Assembly (NCBI GenBank): GCA_018340805.1
Contig: JACMZG010000008.1
Location: 30,827,847-30,891,846, forward strand
Origin: Microvelia longipes
Taxonomy: Eukaryota; Arthropoda; Insecta; Hemiptera; Veliidae
Reading direction: 5' to 3'
DNA length: 64,000 bases
The notes beneath the pieces are model-generated. The model worked only from the letters and a program-made list of their open reading frames with translations. It searched no databases and was not told the DNA's origin. Both the position numbers and the translations under genes were made by a program. Every line of letters begins with the position of its first letter. Positions within the stretch are counted from its first letter, which is position 1. This document shows positions 24,278 through 35,668 of the stretch, piece by piece.

Positions 24278-25630
24278 AAAAATGTAAAGAGAGCAAAACG
24301 CCTCTTTACATTTTATTAGCAGTGGGGAATAACCTCTTAATAATGGAAATAAAAATAAAAAAATCTCTGCAAGTCATCACTTTAATCCTTGCAAATTTTA
24401 AGCCATGCTGAAAATTCTTAGAGCCTAGTTTTAGGCAAAATTTAAGGACGTTAAAAATCGTGCATTGTGAAGGCATTTTTTGATCCGATTACACTGAAAC
24501 TAAAATTAAAACGTGAAGCGTTGAATTTAAAAAGGAGATCTGGGGTTGTTTATATGTTAGAGCATTCTGATAGGAAGATCCTTAGCAACAAATATTAAAG
24601 CAATTAAGTTGAGAAATATAAATTGAGAAAAAAATAATAATTAAAGTTCAAAAACAGATTTAAAGTTAAATTTACTTTGTGTAACTTTAAAAACTAATTT
24701 TAGAACAAGTTAACATGGCAACAGTTTTTGCACATACTATACAAATAAATATACAACCGGAAAAATGTATATAGAGAAGGATGAATCCTAAAAAGTTGCC
24801 TTTGAGGCATAATAAAGAAAATATAATATTTCATTATTGATACTCTGGAGTAGGTTTCTTAATATCATTTCTAAACATTGACTTTATACAGAAGTTATTT
24901 GTTTAATACTTCCTCGTAACTTAAGAGTATTATGAATAAGATGTTTTATTAAATTATTCCTGCTTATCTGGGGATAAGACAGTGCTCCTGCCAAGTCGTG
25001 TCTACAGACACACAATCTTTTAATACAGGATGGCCGTTTCCACCGTCTAGTATATTTGTAGTCGTCATAAAATTGAAAATCTTTTTAGACGTCTTATTCT
25101 GAAACTTATTTAGACGACATTTCCTTTAATATTTCATGACTCGACTATATCTCTAAGTTATTTCTGAGACACTTTAAGTTTTATGCATGCTAGACCTTTA
25201 ATTTGAAGTGAATGAAAAATGATCAAACCTAAAAATGTTTATCGTGCCTTGCACGTACTAATTAAAATTAAGTATAAATCATAACTATAAAGTCTAAACA
25301 TATATAATGCATGAAACGGAAAATTCTTATGAAACATCGGTTTTGGATTATTAGGGCGAACACAATACTTACGGTTGTAGAAAGTAAACATTTTTACTTC
25401 CAGTGCTACCTAGTAGAGGACTGTAAACCGAGTTTGGTTGAAAAAGTATTTCTTCCATTCTTAGACAACTTAAATGCAGCTAATACGTAAATATTTGATG
25501 ATACGCAGTGGTCAAGTCACAATGTAAATCTCGAAGCCCTACTATGTTACCAATCATTGGGAACACGGCTTAGCTCATTACAAGACCTTAGTAATTCCTC
25601 TTCACTTTTAAGTTTATAGAACTCACAAAT
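24278..25630. other. Unannotated AT-rich sequence
   Basis: No coding or repeat signal recognised beyond the short word 'ctacctagtagag.actgtaaa' near 25405, which also occurs near 20188. Confidence 0.35.
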
Positions 25631-26023
25631 TTAATAAATTAGTGAACTATTAATGATTTTAGTTCTATAATTATTTTAATGACTAGCTTACAATTATTTG
25701 TGTATAGCAATGAAATTTCACCCATCACTGTGGACATCTTAAGGCTTAAAAACTAAAACTACATTAAAAACACTAATAACGAAACAAAGAATGAAAACAC
25801 AAAAACATAATTAATAACTTGACTAGAAAGATAAAATATCACAGTATTAGTTAAAAAAAAATTAACTCGTCAACAATAAATAACAATAATAAAGAAGGTT
25901 ATAACCTTCTTTCCCATCACCCACAGTGATGGGTGAAATGTCATTGCTATACACAAATAATTGTTAGCTAGTCATTAAAATAATTATAGAACTAAAGTCA
26001 TTAATAGTTCACTAATTTATTAA
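25631..26023. repeat. Near-perfect 103-bp inverted repeat (hairpin element)
   Basis: Left arm 25631-25733 and right arm 25921-26023 are reverse complements with about three mismatches. The spacer is 187 bases. Arm ends are ttaataaattagtgaac... and ...ccatcactgtgg. The high arm identity implies recent formation or ongoing gene conversion. No obvious target duplication. MITE-like foldback or inverted duplication. Confidence 0.95.
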
Positions 26024-26861
26024 AACAATACCTTACAATTTTTTCGCTTTGCTTGGCTTTTATAAGAATTTTGATAAGAAAATTTCGCTTGTAAGTTGTT
26101 CAGATGACAGCAATGGAAGAAGGTATGAGGGATCGTTACCTCTTGGCTATTTTTAATAAATTAAAATATATTTTAATTTATACACATTTGTTTTATTGGG
26201 ATAAATTCCTAATCCATTACTTTTCTTTTTCTATTCTTTTTGCTCTTTCTATAAATTAAAAATTATTTACACAATTGTTTTACACTTTTTTCTTATTTCT
26301 TTTTTCTACATTTTAAATTATTTTGAGAATTAGTGGATTAATTTATTATTTTTGAGAACATAAATTAATTAAATTAAAAAAAAAATTAAATTAAAAGTTT
26401 TTGCCCTGTTTAAAATAATGATAAATGAGAAAGTAGAAACAATAAAGTATAAATTACATAAGTTTTTACAGTCAAAACAAAGCGTAAAGAAATGATTAAA
26501 GAATCAAACAATACAAGTGAGAAATAATAATAATTATATAAAGCAGTCATGCATGACTAATTTTTTTCTAGTTAAAGCATAATGGGTAACTTTTAAGTGA
26601 GCTTTCTGGAAGCGAGAAAATGCTGAATAACTTGCTATAACAACCCCACACTCACACTAAATAATAAACTAACTAAGTAAAGAGAAAAAGTCAACAACTT
26701 TTAACTTGCCATCATTATTTTTAAACACATTTTAAGATTGTTAAGAAATACGGGAATTTAAGTCAAATTAAAATTTTAGATGATATAAGAACTACACGAG
26801 GAAATAAAAATGTAGGTCATATAGTGCTTGATGACAGCGTCAAAGCACATAAAGAGCATAA
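26024..26861. other. Unannotated AT-rich sequence
   Basis: No feature recognised on either strand. Confidence 0.4.
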
Positions 26862-27038
26862 GCAGATTATGTTAGGTCTTTTGATGGAGATCACGTCATG
26901 ATGGAATATAAATCCGACCATTGGTTTCTATTGTGGGAGGCACCTCAGGGATTCAACATTATGGATGACAACAAAATGCTCTGCTACAAACATGAAACCC
27001 AGTTTCAGTTTAAAAGAGCATTGTGTTTTCATCTATAA
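26862..27038 (+). CDS. Open coding-like stretch, 58 codons, unknown
   Basis: Stop-to-stop frame with protein-like composition (includes DGDHVMMEYKSDHWFLLWEA and later CYKHETQFQFKRAL) within a locally less AT-rich patch. There is no start codon at its beginning, although Met-Met lies at residues 13-14. It could be an exon or a piece of a decayed transposon or retrogene. I do not recognise the family. Confidence 0.2.
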   Translation, partial: ADYVRSFDGDHVMMEYKSDHWFLLWEAPQGFNIMDDNKMLCYKHETQFQFKRALCFHL

Positions 27039-27458
27039 TACCTTCTCTAAAATATACATTTCTGATGAAGCCTCCAATAGTGGAAGGGAAAGGACGGATT
27101 CATTATTGAACACGAAGTGTACACCACTGGTAAATGTTACATGAAAAAAAGGAAGCGTAATTAGTTTATTTTCATAGGAATTAATGAAGAAAAGACTTAT
27201 CTAACATGGTACAATCGAATTTTAACAAACATTAACAGCACTTGCTAAGCCAAGACTATACGTTTGGTTTGAAATTGAAGCTCGAAGTTTTGACATCCCA
27301 AAGCATAATGATTACTAACTTTGTAATGTTTAGAGAGGAGAGAGAACCGCTTTAACACTAAAAAGTAATCTACTTTTAGGATATTACTCTCTGAACGAAG
27401 TAGAAAACTACTCGCTATATGTAGCCCAAGTAAATTAAAAAAACTATAGTTTTTTTAT
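27039..27458. other. Unannotated sequence
   Basis: Moderately GC-richer up to about 27160. No frame stays open for long and nothing is recognised. Confidence 0.35.
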
Positions 27459-28340
27459 CCCGGATACAGGGTATCTCGGTCCTTTTCTTAGCACATCGGA
27501 TTCACTACGCTCATCCCTCCTGCTTCGGACACGCTTCGCTCATCCTCAGAATATACAATTCGCCAAAATTTACAGTGCAACATGTCTTCAGACTCGCTTC
27601 GCTCGTCCTCAGAATATACAATTCGCCAAATTTACAGTGCAACATGTCTTCAGACTCGCTTCGCTCGTCCTCAGATAGAAAATGCATCCATTCATTCTCA
27701 GTGGTCACCCATAAAGAACGCTGTTTCCACGCCATTGACCACGCTCAATGCTACATACCTTTTATGATCCAAAAAAAGTCGTTATGAACCGAAAATTTGT
27801 GTACTTTTATTTATTAGTAAAGGAATACATATGTACAAAGTTGAAACTCCCCTTTTTCAAACTTTTAAAAAATTAAATCCTTTTCTGATTTTTTAAATTT
27901 TTTTAAAAAACGTAATCAAGTCATTCGATAAAAATTGAAGTAAGGCTGATATGAGATGAAACTTGGCACATATTTAGTCTTATATACATGGCTACATGCG
28001 TGCTAAATTTCAATCAGATCGCATCATTTTTCCGCGTTTTATGATTTTTTCGACATTTTCGCTAAGTCATTATTACAGGTTCATGACGTCATAAAAAAAT
28101 TATTTTCCGAATAGCAGAAAACAGCGGTAGATTGATTTTTGTACAATGTTTCAACTCGCTAGCATAAATACACTGGACGCTACGATAACACACACAACGG
28201 ACAGATAATTCTGTGAAAACCACTCAGGAGCCTTTAAAACATCTGAAAAGGATAATTCCTGTTCCATCCCGGTTTCGGATTTCTTTGAAAACACAATACT
28301 TTTCCTATATACCTACGGTATTAATGAGAAAAGTAAAAAC
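27459..28340 (+). repeat. Family A, copy 6 (longest uninterrupted copy)
   Basis: This is the best reference copy, 882 bases. Order: 5' box (cccggatacagggtatctcgg, ttttctta), 'acatcggattcactacgctc', then 2.3 units of a 64-bp internal tandem containing 'actcgcttcgctcgtcctcag' and 'aatatacaattcgccaaatt'. Then 'gaccacgctcaatgct', 'tttatgatccaa', 'catgcgtgctaaatttcaat', 'tgacgtcataaaa' and 'ctagcataaatacact'. It finishes with the ccggtttcgga-type box and the terminal 'ggtattaatgagaaaagtaa'. The overlapping ORFs on both strands (27511-27787) are the tandem module read as protein. Confidence 0.9.
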
Positions 28341-30429
28341 AAAACCAAAATATTGAACTAAGCTAAGCTGATAAATTGTTGAGAAAGACGCTCTACTCTA
28401 AACTACTTGAACTTCTCATCCGACTAAGATCAATCTTTAACTCAATTGTGAATCAAGTTTGAAGTACTTAATGTTAGCAGCAACATTGCATGTCATGCTT
28501 AACTCATCAATAAGTTTGATACCCAACAGATACCAAGTCCCTTAAATCAATGGCTATTAACTTTAATCAAAACTAAACCCTTCTAAAAATGATAAGTAAA
28601 ATATTAATTATAAAATATCAAACTCACCATAAAATATAATAAAATATGACTTAATACAATAGAAAAGGGTCGATAAACATACATGTTTTGTAGATTATGT
28701 TAAAATTGTATTCATATAACATTCTAATGCCATGTTCTCGTCCGATAACTTCATATTCATAAACTAACAAACTTATAGCATAGCATGCTAGCAAATATTG
28801 AATGAATAATGTAAAACAAACATCCTTTTCCAAACAAAGACGCCTCAAGTAATTTATAACTTCAAAATTTGAATGGACTTCATTAATATCATATCTTGAC
28901 TTACATGTTAAGTGTTATAAACTTGTTATAAAAATAAACCTTTACTGGTTTTTTAAATATGTTATTCTAAACGTAAGACGTTAGACTTAACTCAATTAGG
29001 TTGGAACGACTGAATTATAAAAAGAATAGTTAAAATTAATTAACATCGTAGCAAAATTAAGAAACAAATTCTAGAACATTTTAATTTAGTTTTAAGAATT
29101 TATTAAAGTATGATGAATTATATTAAAGGGAATTTATTTATATAAAAATATGGGCAATAATATTATTTAACTAAAAAAATTCAACTATAAGATTATAAAT
29201 CATGAGAGGCTGCCCTTTTAAAACAAGTTAATAAATTAAACATAAGTCCTTGGGTAAGAAGCAATGGACACGTGGTATATAGTCCCTAATCTACCTTAGA
29301 ACATTGAGGAAAAAATACTAAAGGAGATGAGGTGGTACTTGTTTTCCAGTTTGTGCTCAGGACGGCATGACGTCATAACATTCAATTATATATTTAGACA
29401 AGAAATTAACAAGACAGTAAAAATCATAAAAAAACATTGATACATTTTTTTTAAACTTTTCTTCATTTTTATGCAGATAAAGTAAATTTAACATAAAATA
29501 TTAAGTAATTCAGTCCAAAAGATTTAAATTCATAGTCAAATCCATTAAAATTTCTTGCATTTTAAAACTGAATACATTTTAACCGTATTCTGAATACTTA
29601 GTTACCATAAAACTAATGGCAAATACATTAATTTTTAGTATAAATTTAGTTCATTAGTTCTAATTTAAATTAAAAAATAAAATGATTATTTTCTACAACT
29701 TGGTTAAGGAAAGTAAATAGATATTTTATACCTTACAGAATGAGGAAACTCAGTGCTCGCTAACCAAAACCTTACTCTACTTGAACAAGGAATTAAACAA
29801 GTACAATACAGCTTGAAGAAATGTACAGCTTTAACATTGTAGAACCTGAAAATAAAGAACACAACAATAATTTTAACTTCTTAAATATTTTCTTATATAA
29901 TTTATTACATTACACTCTATCCCCCTCTCCATTTAATTTATTTTGAAAAGAACTTATTAACAACCTTAGTAAACACATTCTTTGATCAGATCGCTTGGAA
30001 TTGAACGTCTTATCGATATCATTTCATCTTAACAAGAAACACTGGACAACATTTTGGACATAAAAACTCCTTAAATATATGAAAAACCCCGGCCATCTTG
30101 CCTTCTTTCCCCAGAACCAATGAATTATTCCTAATTCTTAAAGAGCTGAATTCATGACAAGCCATTAATCCTCTCTTTGAAGACTTAAAGCGAATTCTAA
30201 ATTATAAAATAAAAGCTTCTGGTTGTTTAGAGACAAAGTTTTTACTTTACTTCTTTTATCCTTCTCAATTTTAGCAATTATAATTATATTTAAGAAAAAT
30301 ATTAATAACTGAAAAGACCAGTGGAAGTTGTATCTATGGTTTAAGTAATGAAATGTAGTGTAGAGTGTTTTCGTGCAAATGCAATTCGTGTAAACGTTCT
30401 TATAAGGTTTTCATCAATGAGTATCTAGA
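28341..30429. other. Unannotated AT-rich region
   Basis: About 2.1 kb with no trusted feature. ORF 28651-28848 (minus) is unremarkable. Confidence 0.4.
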
Positions 30430-31230
30430 GAGTACAGCGCTTCATCTGATTTTGATGAGGATAAAGTGTTCTTCTCAGATGATTTAAAACTGGTCTAGTA
30501 AAGATTTCAGAGAGACTGAGTAAAAGCAACGAATGGCTCCAATCTAATACATCGAGATTACGATGGAAAAAACTGAGCATTGCATTTACTAATTAAATGC
30601 AAATTTACAGTCTTTGTAAATTTTATATATATATATATATATAATATATTATATATATATATATACCTATATATATATATATAATATAATAATATATATT
30701 ATGATACATTTAAACTCATCGCAATATTCCAGACAGGATCCCTGTGAAACTGAAATCGAATCATCATTGACTCAAAATCTAACATAGACTCCTCATTTAT
30801 GTGTAGTGAGGAACCTTACCAAACCTTAACCATAAGAAGGTTTGCTCAAATTTTACGTTAAGAAAGCTGAGTAGTTCTCTGCAGGCAGAGAAACCACGCC
30901 TTGTTATTAATCATGGTACAGAGCAGACTAGCCTACGGTATCACATTATGGGCCATTAGTACAAAAAGCTTATTATTGTTGCAGAAGAATGCATGAGAAT
31001 AATAAACTAAAACCAAATACGGAGCACTCTGCAAAGAAAGTTAGTACAAATTTGGGTATTATAACCAATTATAATTTGTATATTTTTAATGTTTATTTGC
31101 ATGTGACAAGGAATGTGATACTTTTGACATAATAGTCAAATATATCATACTCTAATACAAAGAGTTAGGACTTACTTGAAATTCCTAATGTGTAACCAAG
31201 GATCTAGAATTAAGCGATGGCAGTAATGAC
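30430..31230 (+). pseudogene. Badly decayed LINE reverse transcriptase (Jockey/CR1-like)
   Basis: Across shifting plus-strand frames the block order of a non-LTR RT is recognisable. KVFFSDDLKLV (about 30462-30495) fits the region after the YADD motif, and NEWLQSNTSRL (about 30528-30560) then MEKTEHCIY fit the 'W...N.L.LN..KTe..if' block. MVQSRLAYGITLWAIS (30913-30960) then LLLLQKNA fit the thumb block 's.L.YgiilWG.s....i..lQKrAiR'. LGIITNYNLYIFNVYLHVT (from 31052) fits the 'LgiLt...lYi.n.l.fv' block near the C-terminus. Many stops and an (AT)n expansion in the middle show great age. It is not the same family as the 13.9-kb LINE, and may be related to the scrap at 1-125. Confidence 0.7.
30627..30702. 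repeat. (AT)n microsatellite inside the decayed LINE
   Basis: AT/TA alternation with small interruptions, lying between recognisable RT blocks, so the expansion came after LINE insertion. Confidence 0.9.
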
Positions 31231-31587
31231 ACGATAGGGAACTATTCTGTATGAGATGGCGAAGTAGGAGCAAACTTAATTCTCCATGGTATAGGGAAAA
31301 AGGCTCGAAAACGCAGGTTATGTAATAAGGATAAGTCGCGTTTTCTCCTAACTTTCTTCTTTATTTGTAGTGATTCAAGTTACCTTTGGTAGTTTGTTAA
31401 AGTCATTAAAAATAAAACTGTTAAAAAGAAAAAAAGTTATATTTTTTTTATAATTTTCTCAATAAATAAAACAATAAGAAAACATTGGGAGGTTAGGTTG
31501 TCTCTGAATTTAGGACCTGCGCAGTTAATGTAATGATTGTATGCATGCGTAGTTTGTATTAAGATGTTCAGTTTGTTTTTGACATTT
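31231..31587. other. Unannotated sequence
   Basis: Nothing recognised; may hold the 3' end of the decayed LINE. Confidence 0.35.
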
Positions 31588-31589
31588 TA

Positions 31590-32017
31590 GACCAAGAGCC
31601 CAGGGGTGTTTTGTTAATAAAAAGTGCAATGGCTAGAACCGGTCTCAACTTTTCGTAATACCTTCCTGAACAAAGGATCTACAATTCTGCCGACTCGTAT
31701 CGGGATAAGTGTCCCACGCAGAACCTTTGACCCCTAAAGTGCGTTCTGCCAGGGGACACCCATCCGATACGAGTCTGCAGAATTCAGATCCTTGTTCAGG
31801 AAGAATTTAGGAAAAAATTGAGACCGGTTTCACAGCCATTACACTGTTTGTTAACTTGGGTGCTAAATTGACCTGTAAAGTGCGTTCAGCTGGGACGAAC
31901 GCCATCCGATACGAGTCGGACAATTGCAGATCCTTGTTCAGGAAGGTATTTACGAAAAATTGAGACGGTTCCAGCCATTACACTTTTTATTAACAAAACA
32001 CCCCTGGGCTCTTGGTC
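31590..32017. mobile_element. 428-bp MITE with long TIRs and TA target duplication
   Basis: The left end gaccaagagcccaggggtgt is repeated inverted at the right end (acacccctgggctcttggtc), flanked by TA on both sides (31588-31589 and 32018-32019). Homology between arms continues for over 100 bases, through 'ttgttaataaaaagtg', 'aaggatct' and 'ccgactcgtatcgg'. A third, partial copy of the arm (about 31752-31845) lies in the middle in the same orientation as the right arm, so the element is internally duplicated. A TA target fits Tc1/mariner-type mobilisation. No coding capacity. Confidence 0.9.
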
Positions 32018-32019
32018 TA

Positions 32020-32312
32020 TATGTTTTGTGATGAATTCTTTTCTATTTTTTTATCCTCAGCGTTATATAGCAAATAAACTTAAAGTGTCATCAAATTGAA
32101 GATACTTGTGAGTTACTGACTTTCTAACTCTTTCTAAACATTGTAACGCTTTTTAATTGTTTGATAAAAAATCTTAAGAGAATAAATCACATCGAAAATA
32201 AGTTGTTATTTAAAACATTTCAATGACATTAAGGTTACAATTCGCCACTTTACTAGCTTGATTTTTTGTTAAGAGGTCTCGCTGATGATCGAGGTTGACC
32301 CTCAGGCTCGCT
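32020..32312. other. Unannotated sequence
   Basis: No feature seen until the GC-rich hairpin that follows. Confidence 0.4.
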
Positions 32313-32333
32313 GGCTGAGGTTGAACCTCAGCC
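32313..32333. repeat. Short perfect hairpin in a GC-rich patch
   Basis: ggctgaggtt-g-aacctcagcc, preceded by related words (gaggttgaccctcaggctcg). Probably a repeat fragment. A Pol III or splicing role cannot be supported. Confidence 0.6.
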
Positions 32334-33349
32334 GAACCCAGACCAGTAATAAAGAGACCCAGCAAGTCCCAATTTCATGATCGTCAAACATTTAAAATAG
32401 AATTATATAATTTAAGTTTTTGTAGAATGAAGGAGTATACCAAACTTAATTTCTTACGGAATTTCAAGGTACAATTAATAAAGTGTTTACATATAACAGA
32501 AATATTTAGAAGTATTCAATTAAATAAAATTCGCTAAAACCAAAATATTATGTTTAATCCTCTCTGTGAAGTCAATATAGAAATATCTCTGACTTATTGG
32601 TTCATCAAGGACATATTCTCATATTTTACTTAAAATCAATAATTACTTTTCCAGTAATCCTTTGTTTTTAAATCATTAGTTTCCTTGTGGTACAAATATT
32701 TATCAAGATGAAATATTAAGGAGTGGTTTTTAATATAATCGCACACAAAGGAGTTGCGCTAGTGTGAGTGAGGCTTAACACACAGGGCAGAAGCCAGGAT
32801 TTAAGCCTAAAGCTTACAGAGCCCGTTAACTCTTTGCATTAAAGGCAATAAAGCAGTTTTAATGATAAGACATCAATCATCTAACTTAGCCTCACGCTTC
32901 TATTCTTTTCCTAACTATAAAAGAAGACAATAAAAAAATCTACTGAAATAGATGATACAACGCTTCTTGATTTTGGAAGACGAAAATGAAATAATATTGA
33001 GAGCAAAAAAGAGCGAATCAAGTTTTATCTAAGCAAATGTTTATTTAAATAAACAGTCTACATTTATATTGATATTATCATCCAATGATAAACAAATTTT
33101 ACCATTGATCAAAAAATTTTTACTGATTATTGGCTAATTTGCACAATTGATTGTCGTGCACGTTTAGTTGTCGCGAATTGACTTTTAAAAATAAATTTAT
33201 TTTAAGAAGGAAAGTACTTGAAATCATAAAGATAGCTAATAATAATTCAATATCGTTTGTTTGTCACACATGTTAAAATTATAATAATGATAAAAAAACA
33301 TTAGTCCATTTACAGTATACTTATTTTTATTCATAATTAATATGAATAA
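32334..33349. other. Unannotated AT-rich sequence
   Basis: No trusted feature. A patch at 32745-32850 is slightly richer in GC but has no recognisable content. Confidence 0.35.
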
Positions 33350-33500
33350 ATAATTCTGAATATCCCCCCCGAGGGGGGGGGGGGATGCGATATTCACACT
33401 TTTATAAGGGACATTCGTTGAAAACCACTTCATCAGAGGGGCAATATTTCTTTCAGGAGGCGAGGGCACTCCTGGCTCCTATCTAGCTACGGGCTTGTTT
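33350..33500 (+). repeat. Family C dispersed repeat, copy 1
   Basis: Contains a C7/G12 run (33364-33385) and then 'acattcgttgaaaaccactt' and 'catcagaggggcaatatttc'. After that come 'aggaggcgagggcactcctg' and 'ctacgggc'. The order and sequence match 58440-58560. The minus ORF across it (33236-33469) shares its reading pattern with the minus ORF at 58316-58561 (ER.IAP...KWFS.N / ES.APSDEVIFSGN), so the family may once have been coding or may only share frame. Confidence 0.6.
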
Positions 33501-33583
33501 TGTGCATACCAAAGTATGCATATCATTGATGCATATTTTATCTGCTGTAAAGGATGAAGAGAACACAATACGTCAAAATATTA

Positions 33584-33625
33584 TGTACGTACGTACGTCA
33601 ACGTACGTCACGTACGTCAAATATT
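33584..33625. repeat. (TACG)n-like short repeat
   Basis: Imperfect tacgtacg/acgtacgtca repeats; CpG-rich in an AT-rich context. Confidence 0.8.
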
Positions 33626-33696
33626 ATTTTGGATGGTGATGATGTACGTTGTAAAAAATTTGAGAAACCTGCTATATTATATAAGTTACAGTCTAT

Positions 33697-33795
33697 TTTG
33701 TACTGTTTATTTGATTACATCAATAGTCGAAGGTGTTCAGGTTAGATTTGGATGTTTTAAAATTTAACCAATAAGGCCCCTCTAATATATCTTTG
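33697..33795 (+). repeat. Family B, copy 1 (right-end fragment)
   Basis: Matches the right part of family B: 'tactgtttatttgattac', 'caatagtcgaaggtgttcag', 'aaggcccctctaatatatct'. Compare 41945-42035 and the reverse complement of 48380-48440. Confidence 0.6.
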
Positions 33796-34963
33796 CTAAA
33801 AATGATAAATTTTCTCACATTAAAACAGGGTGATAAAACAGCCATACCTCGTAGCATAGGTATGGAAAAACTTTAATCCGTACATATTTATAAAAAGAGA
33901 CGAATAAAGGCTAATTCATGACGTCGCCGTTTTTAAAGAAATAAAGTAGAATAAGTATTTTCATTTTATTTTTCACACAAAGATTCTGCTGAAATTGTAA
34001 TGTAATGTAAATGTACAGTTTATTTAATACTATTCCATACAAATAGATTACCAGACTATCCATATCATTGTTTATTGAAGACTACAAATCAAAACCTAGC
34101 TTCAGAAATAAAGTAATAGGTGTTTCGTCTCTTCCTATAAAATATCTAACCAAAGCTTCAAAATTCTACGAGTTAGGCTCCAAACAAGAGTATAAAATAA
34201 TACTTCTAGAAACTAGAAACACATAGAATCTATAGGGTAATACTAAGTCTTAATTAACATTGTAATAAACTCGAATATTAAGTTAATATTTAAATTAAAG
34301 GTGTTAAATATTTATTTTAATCAGGAGTTAAAGTGGAATCAACCCCTTTCATTCCCCCTCTCTTCCATCATCTGATGAAAGCATTGAAAAGGTATAACAA
34401 ACGTTCGTCAGGCATTCTTTTAAGTCATTTTTAAACTAATATATTGTCCATACATCTAAAAACTACACCTGGAAGCAAACATTTTAACATATATCTTAAC
34501 TTTTAGTCTTTATAGACACCCAGGCCTCTTTGGAGAAGAAACTTCAATTAACTTACCTTAACACTAAAACCTCAATGTTCCCTGCCTCAACTTAAAATAT
34601 ATATTATAATTTCGTGTTTATAAAATATATAACAAAAAACTAAACGCTTCATTTATAAAAACTGCTATAATTTTTAACAATACAATCTCGAATGAGTTAG
34701 AACCTTATAACTTGTTTAAATTATAATAATCTTTTTAAAATGGTTAATTATAGAAATTTTCTAAAAACACGAAAGGATTAGATTACGACACGGTAATATT
34801 AACAAAATTTTTAACTATATGAATCAAATTTTAGAGGTAAAATATAATAATTTGCTACTCGGATTTTTTTAAGTTTTTGCATATTAAATAAAATAAAAGT
34901 ATAAATACGTTAAATAAAAGGTTTAATGAAGAGTGAGCAGAATTTTGATGACATGAATGAAAA
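33796..34963. other. Unannotated AT-rich sequence
   Basis: No coding or repeat signal recognised. Confidence 0.4.
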
Positions 34964-35425
34964 TTCGGGTACAGGGCACCTCTGAATGTTATGATGACCC
35001 AAAGCTTACTGCGTGGTATTACTTCGGTCTTGCTATGCTCGACCTCAGAATTATAAGGTAATCAAACCTCTAGGGAGAACTATACTTATTCATATATTCA
35101 TTAAAGGATACGCGTGTCCCAAATTTCAACTCACTTGGATTATTTTTCAAGTTTTAACAATTTATTGAAGACGTATGCTAGTCATTTGATAAAAATTGAA
35201 CTTATATTAATGTACTGATGAAACTTTTTTGGTCCTATACATGACTGTATGTGCACTGAATTTCAAATCGATCAAAATATTTCTATATTGCTAGTTAATG
35301 ACGTCATAAAAAAATACATTCCGGACAGCACAAGACCCAGGGAATAATTTTCGTAAAAGCTTCAATTAATTTCCTAGCATAAATACACTAGAAGCTTTGA
35401 TAATAAAAGACACACACACACATAT
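34964..35425 (+). repeat. Family A, copy 7 (3' end replaced by microsatellite)
   Basis: Has the 5' box (tcgggtacagggcacctc), a diverged module (tcttgctatgctcgacctcag), 'ggatacgcgtgtcccaaatt' and 'tgacgtcataaaaaaata'. It continues to 'ataaaagacacacacacac', where the family's CA-rich box has grown into CA and then AT repeats. The normal 3' end is missing. Confidence 0.8.
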
Positions 35426-35445
35426 ATTATTTATAACGTGTGTGT

Positions 35446-35668
<223 letters not shown>

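Noticed and set aside
27511..27787. Three overlapping ORFs with repeated DSLRSSS / SEDERSE peptides
   Set aside because: Tandem module of family A read as protein, on both strands at once.
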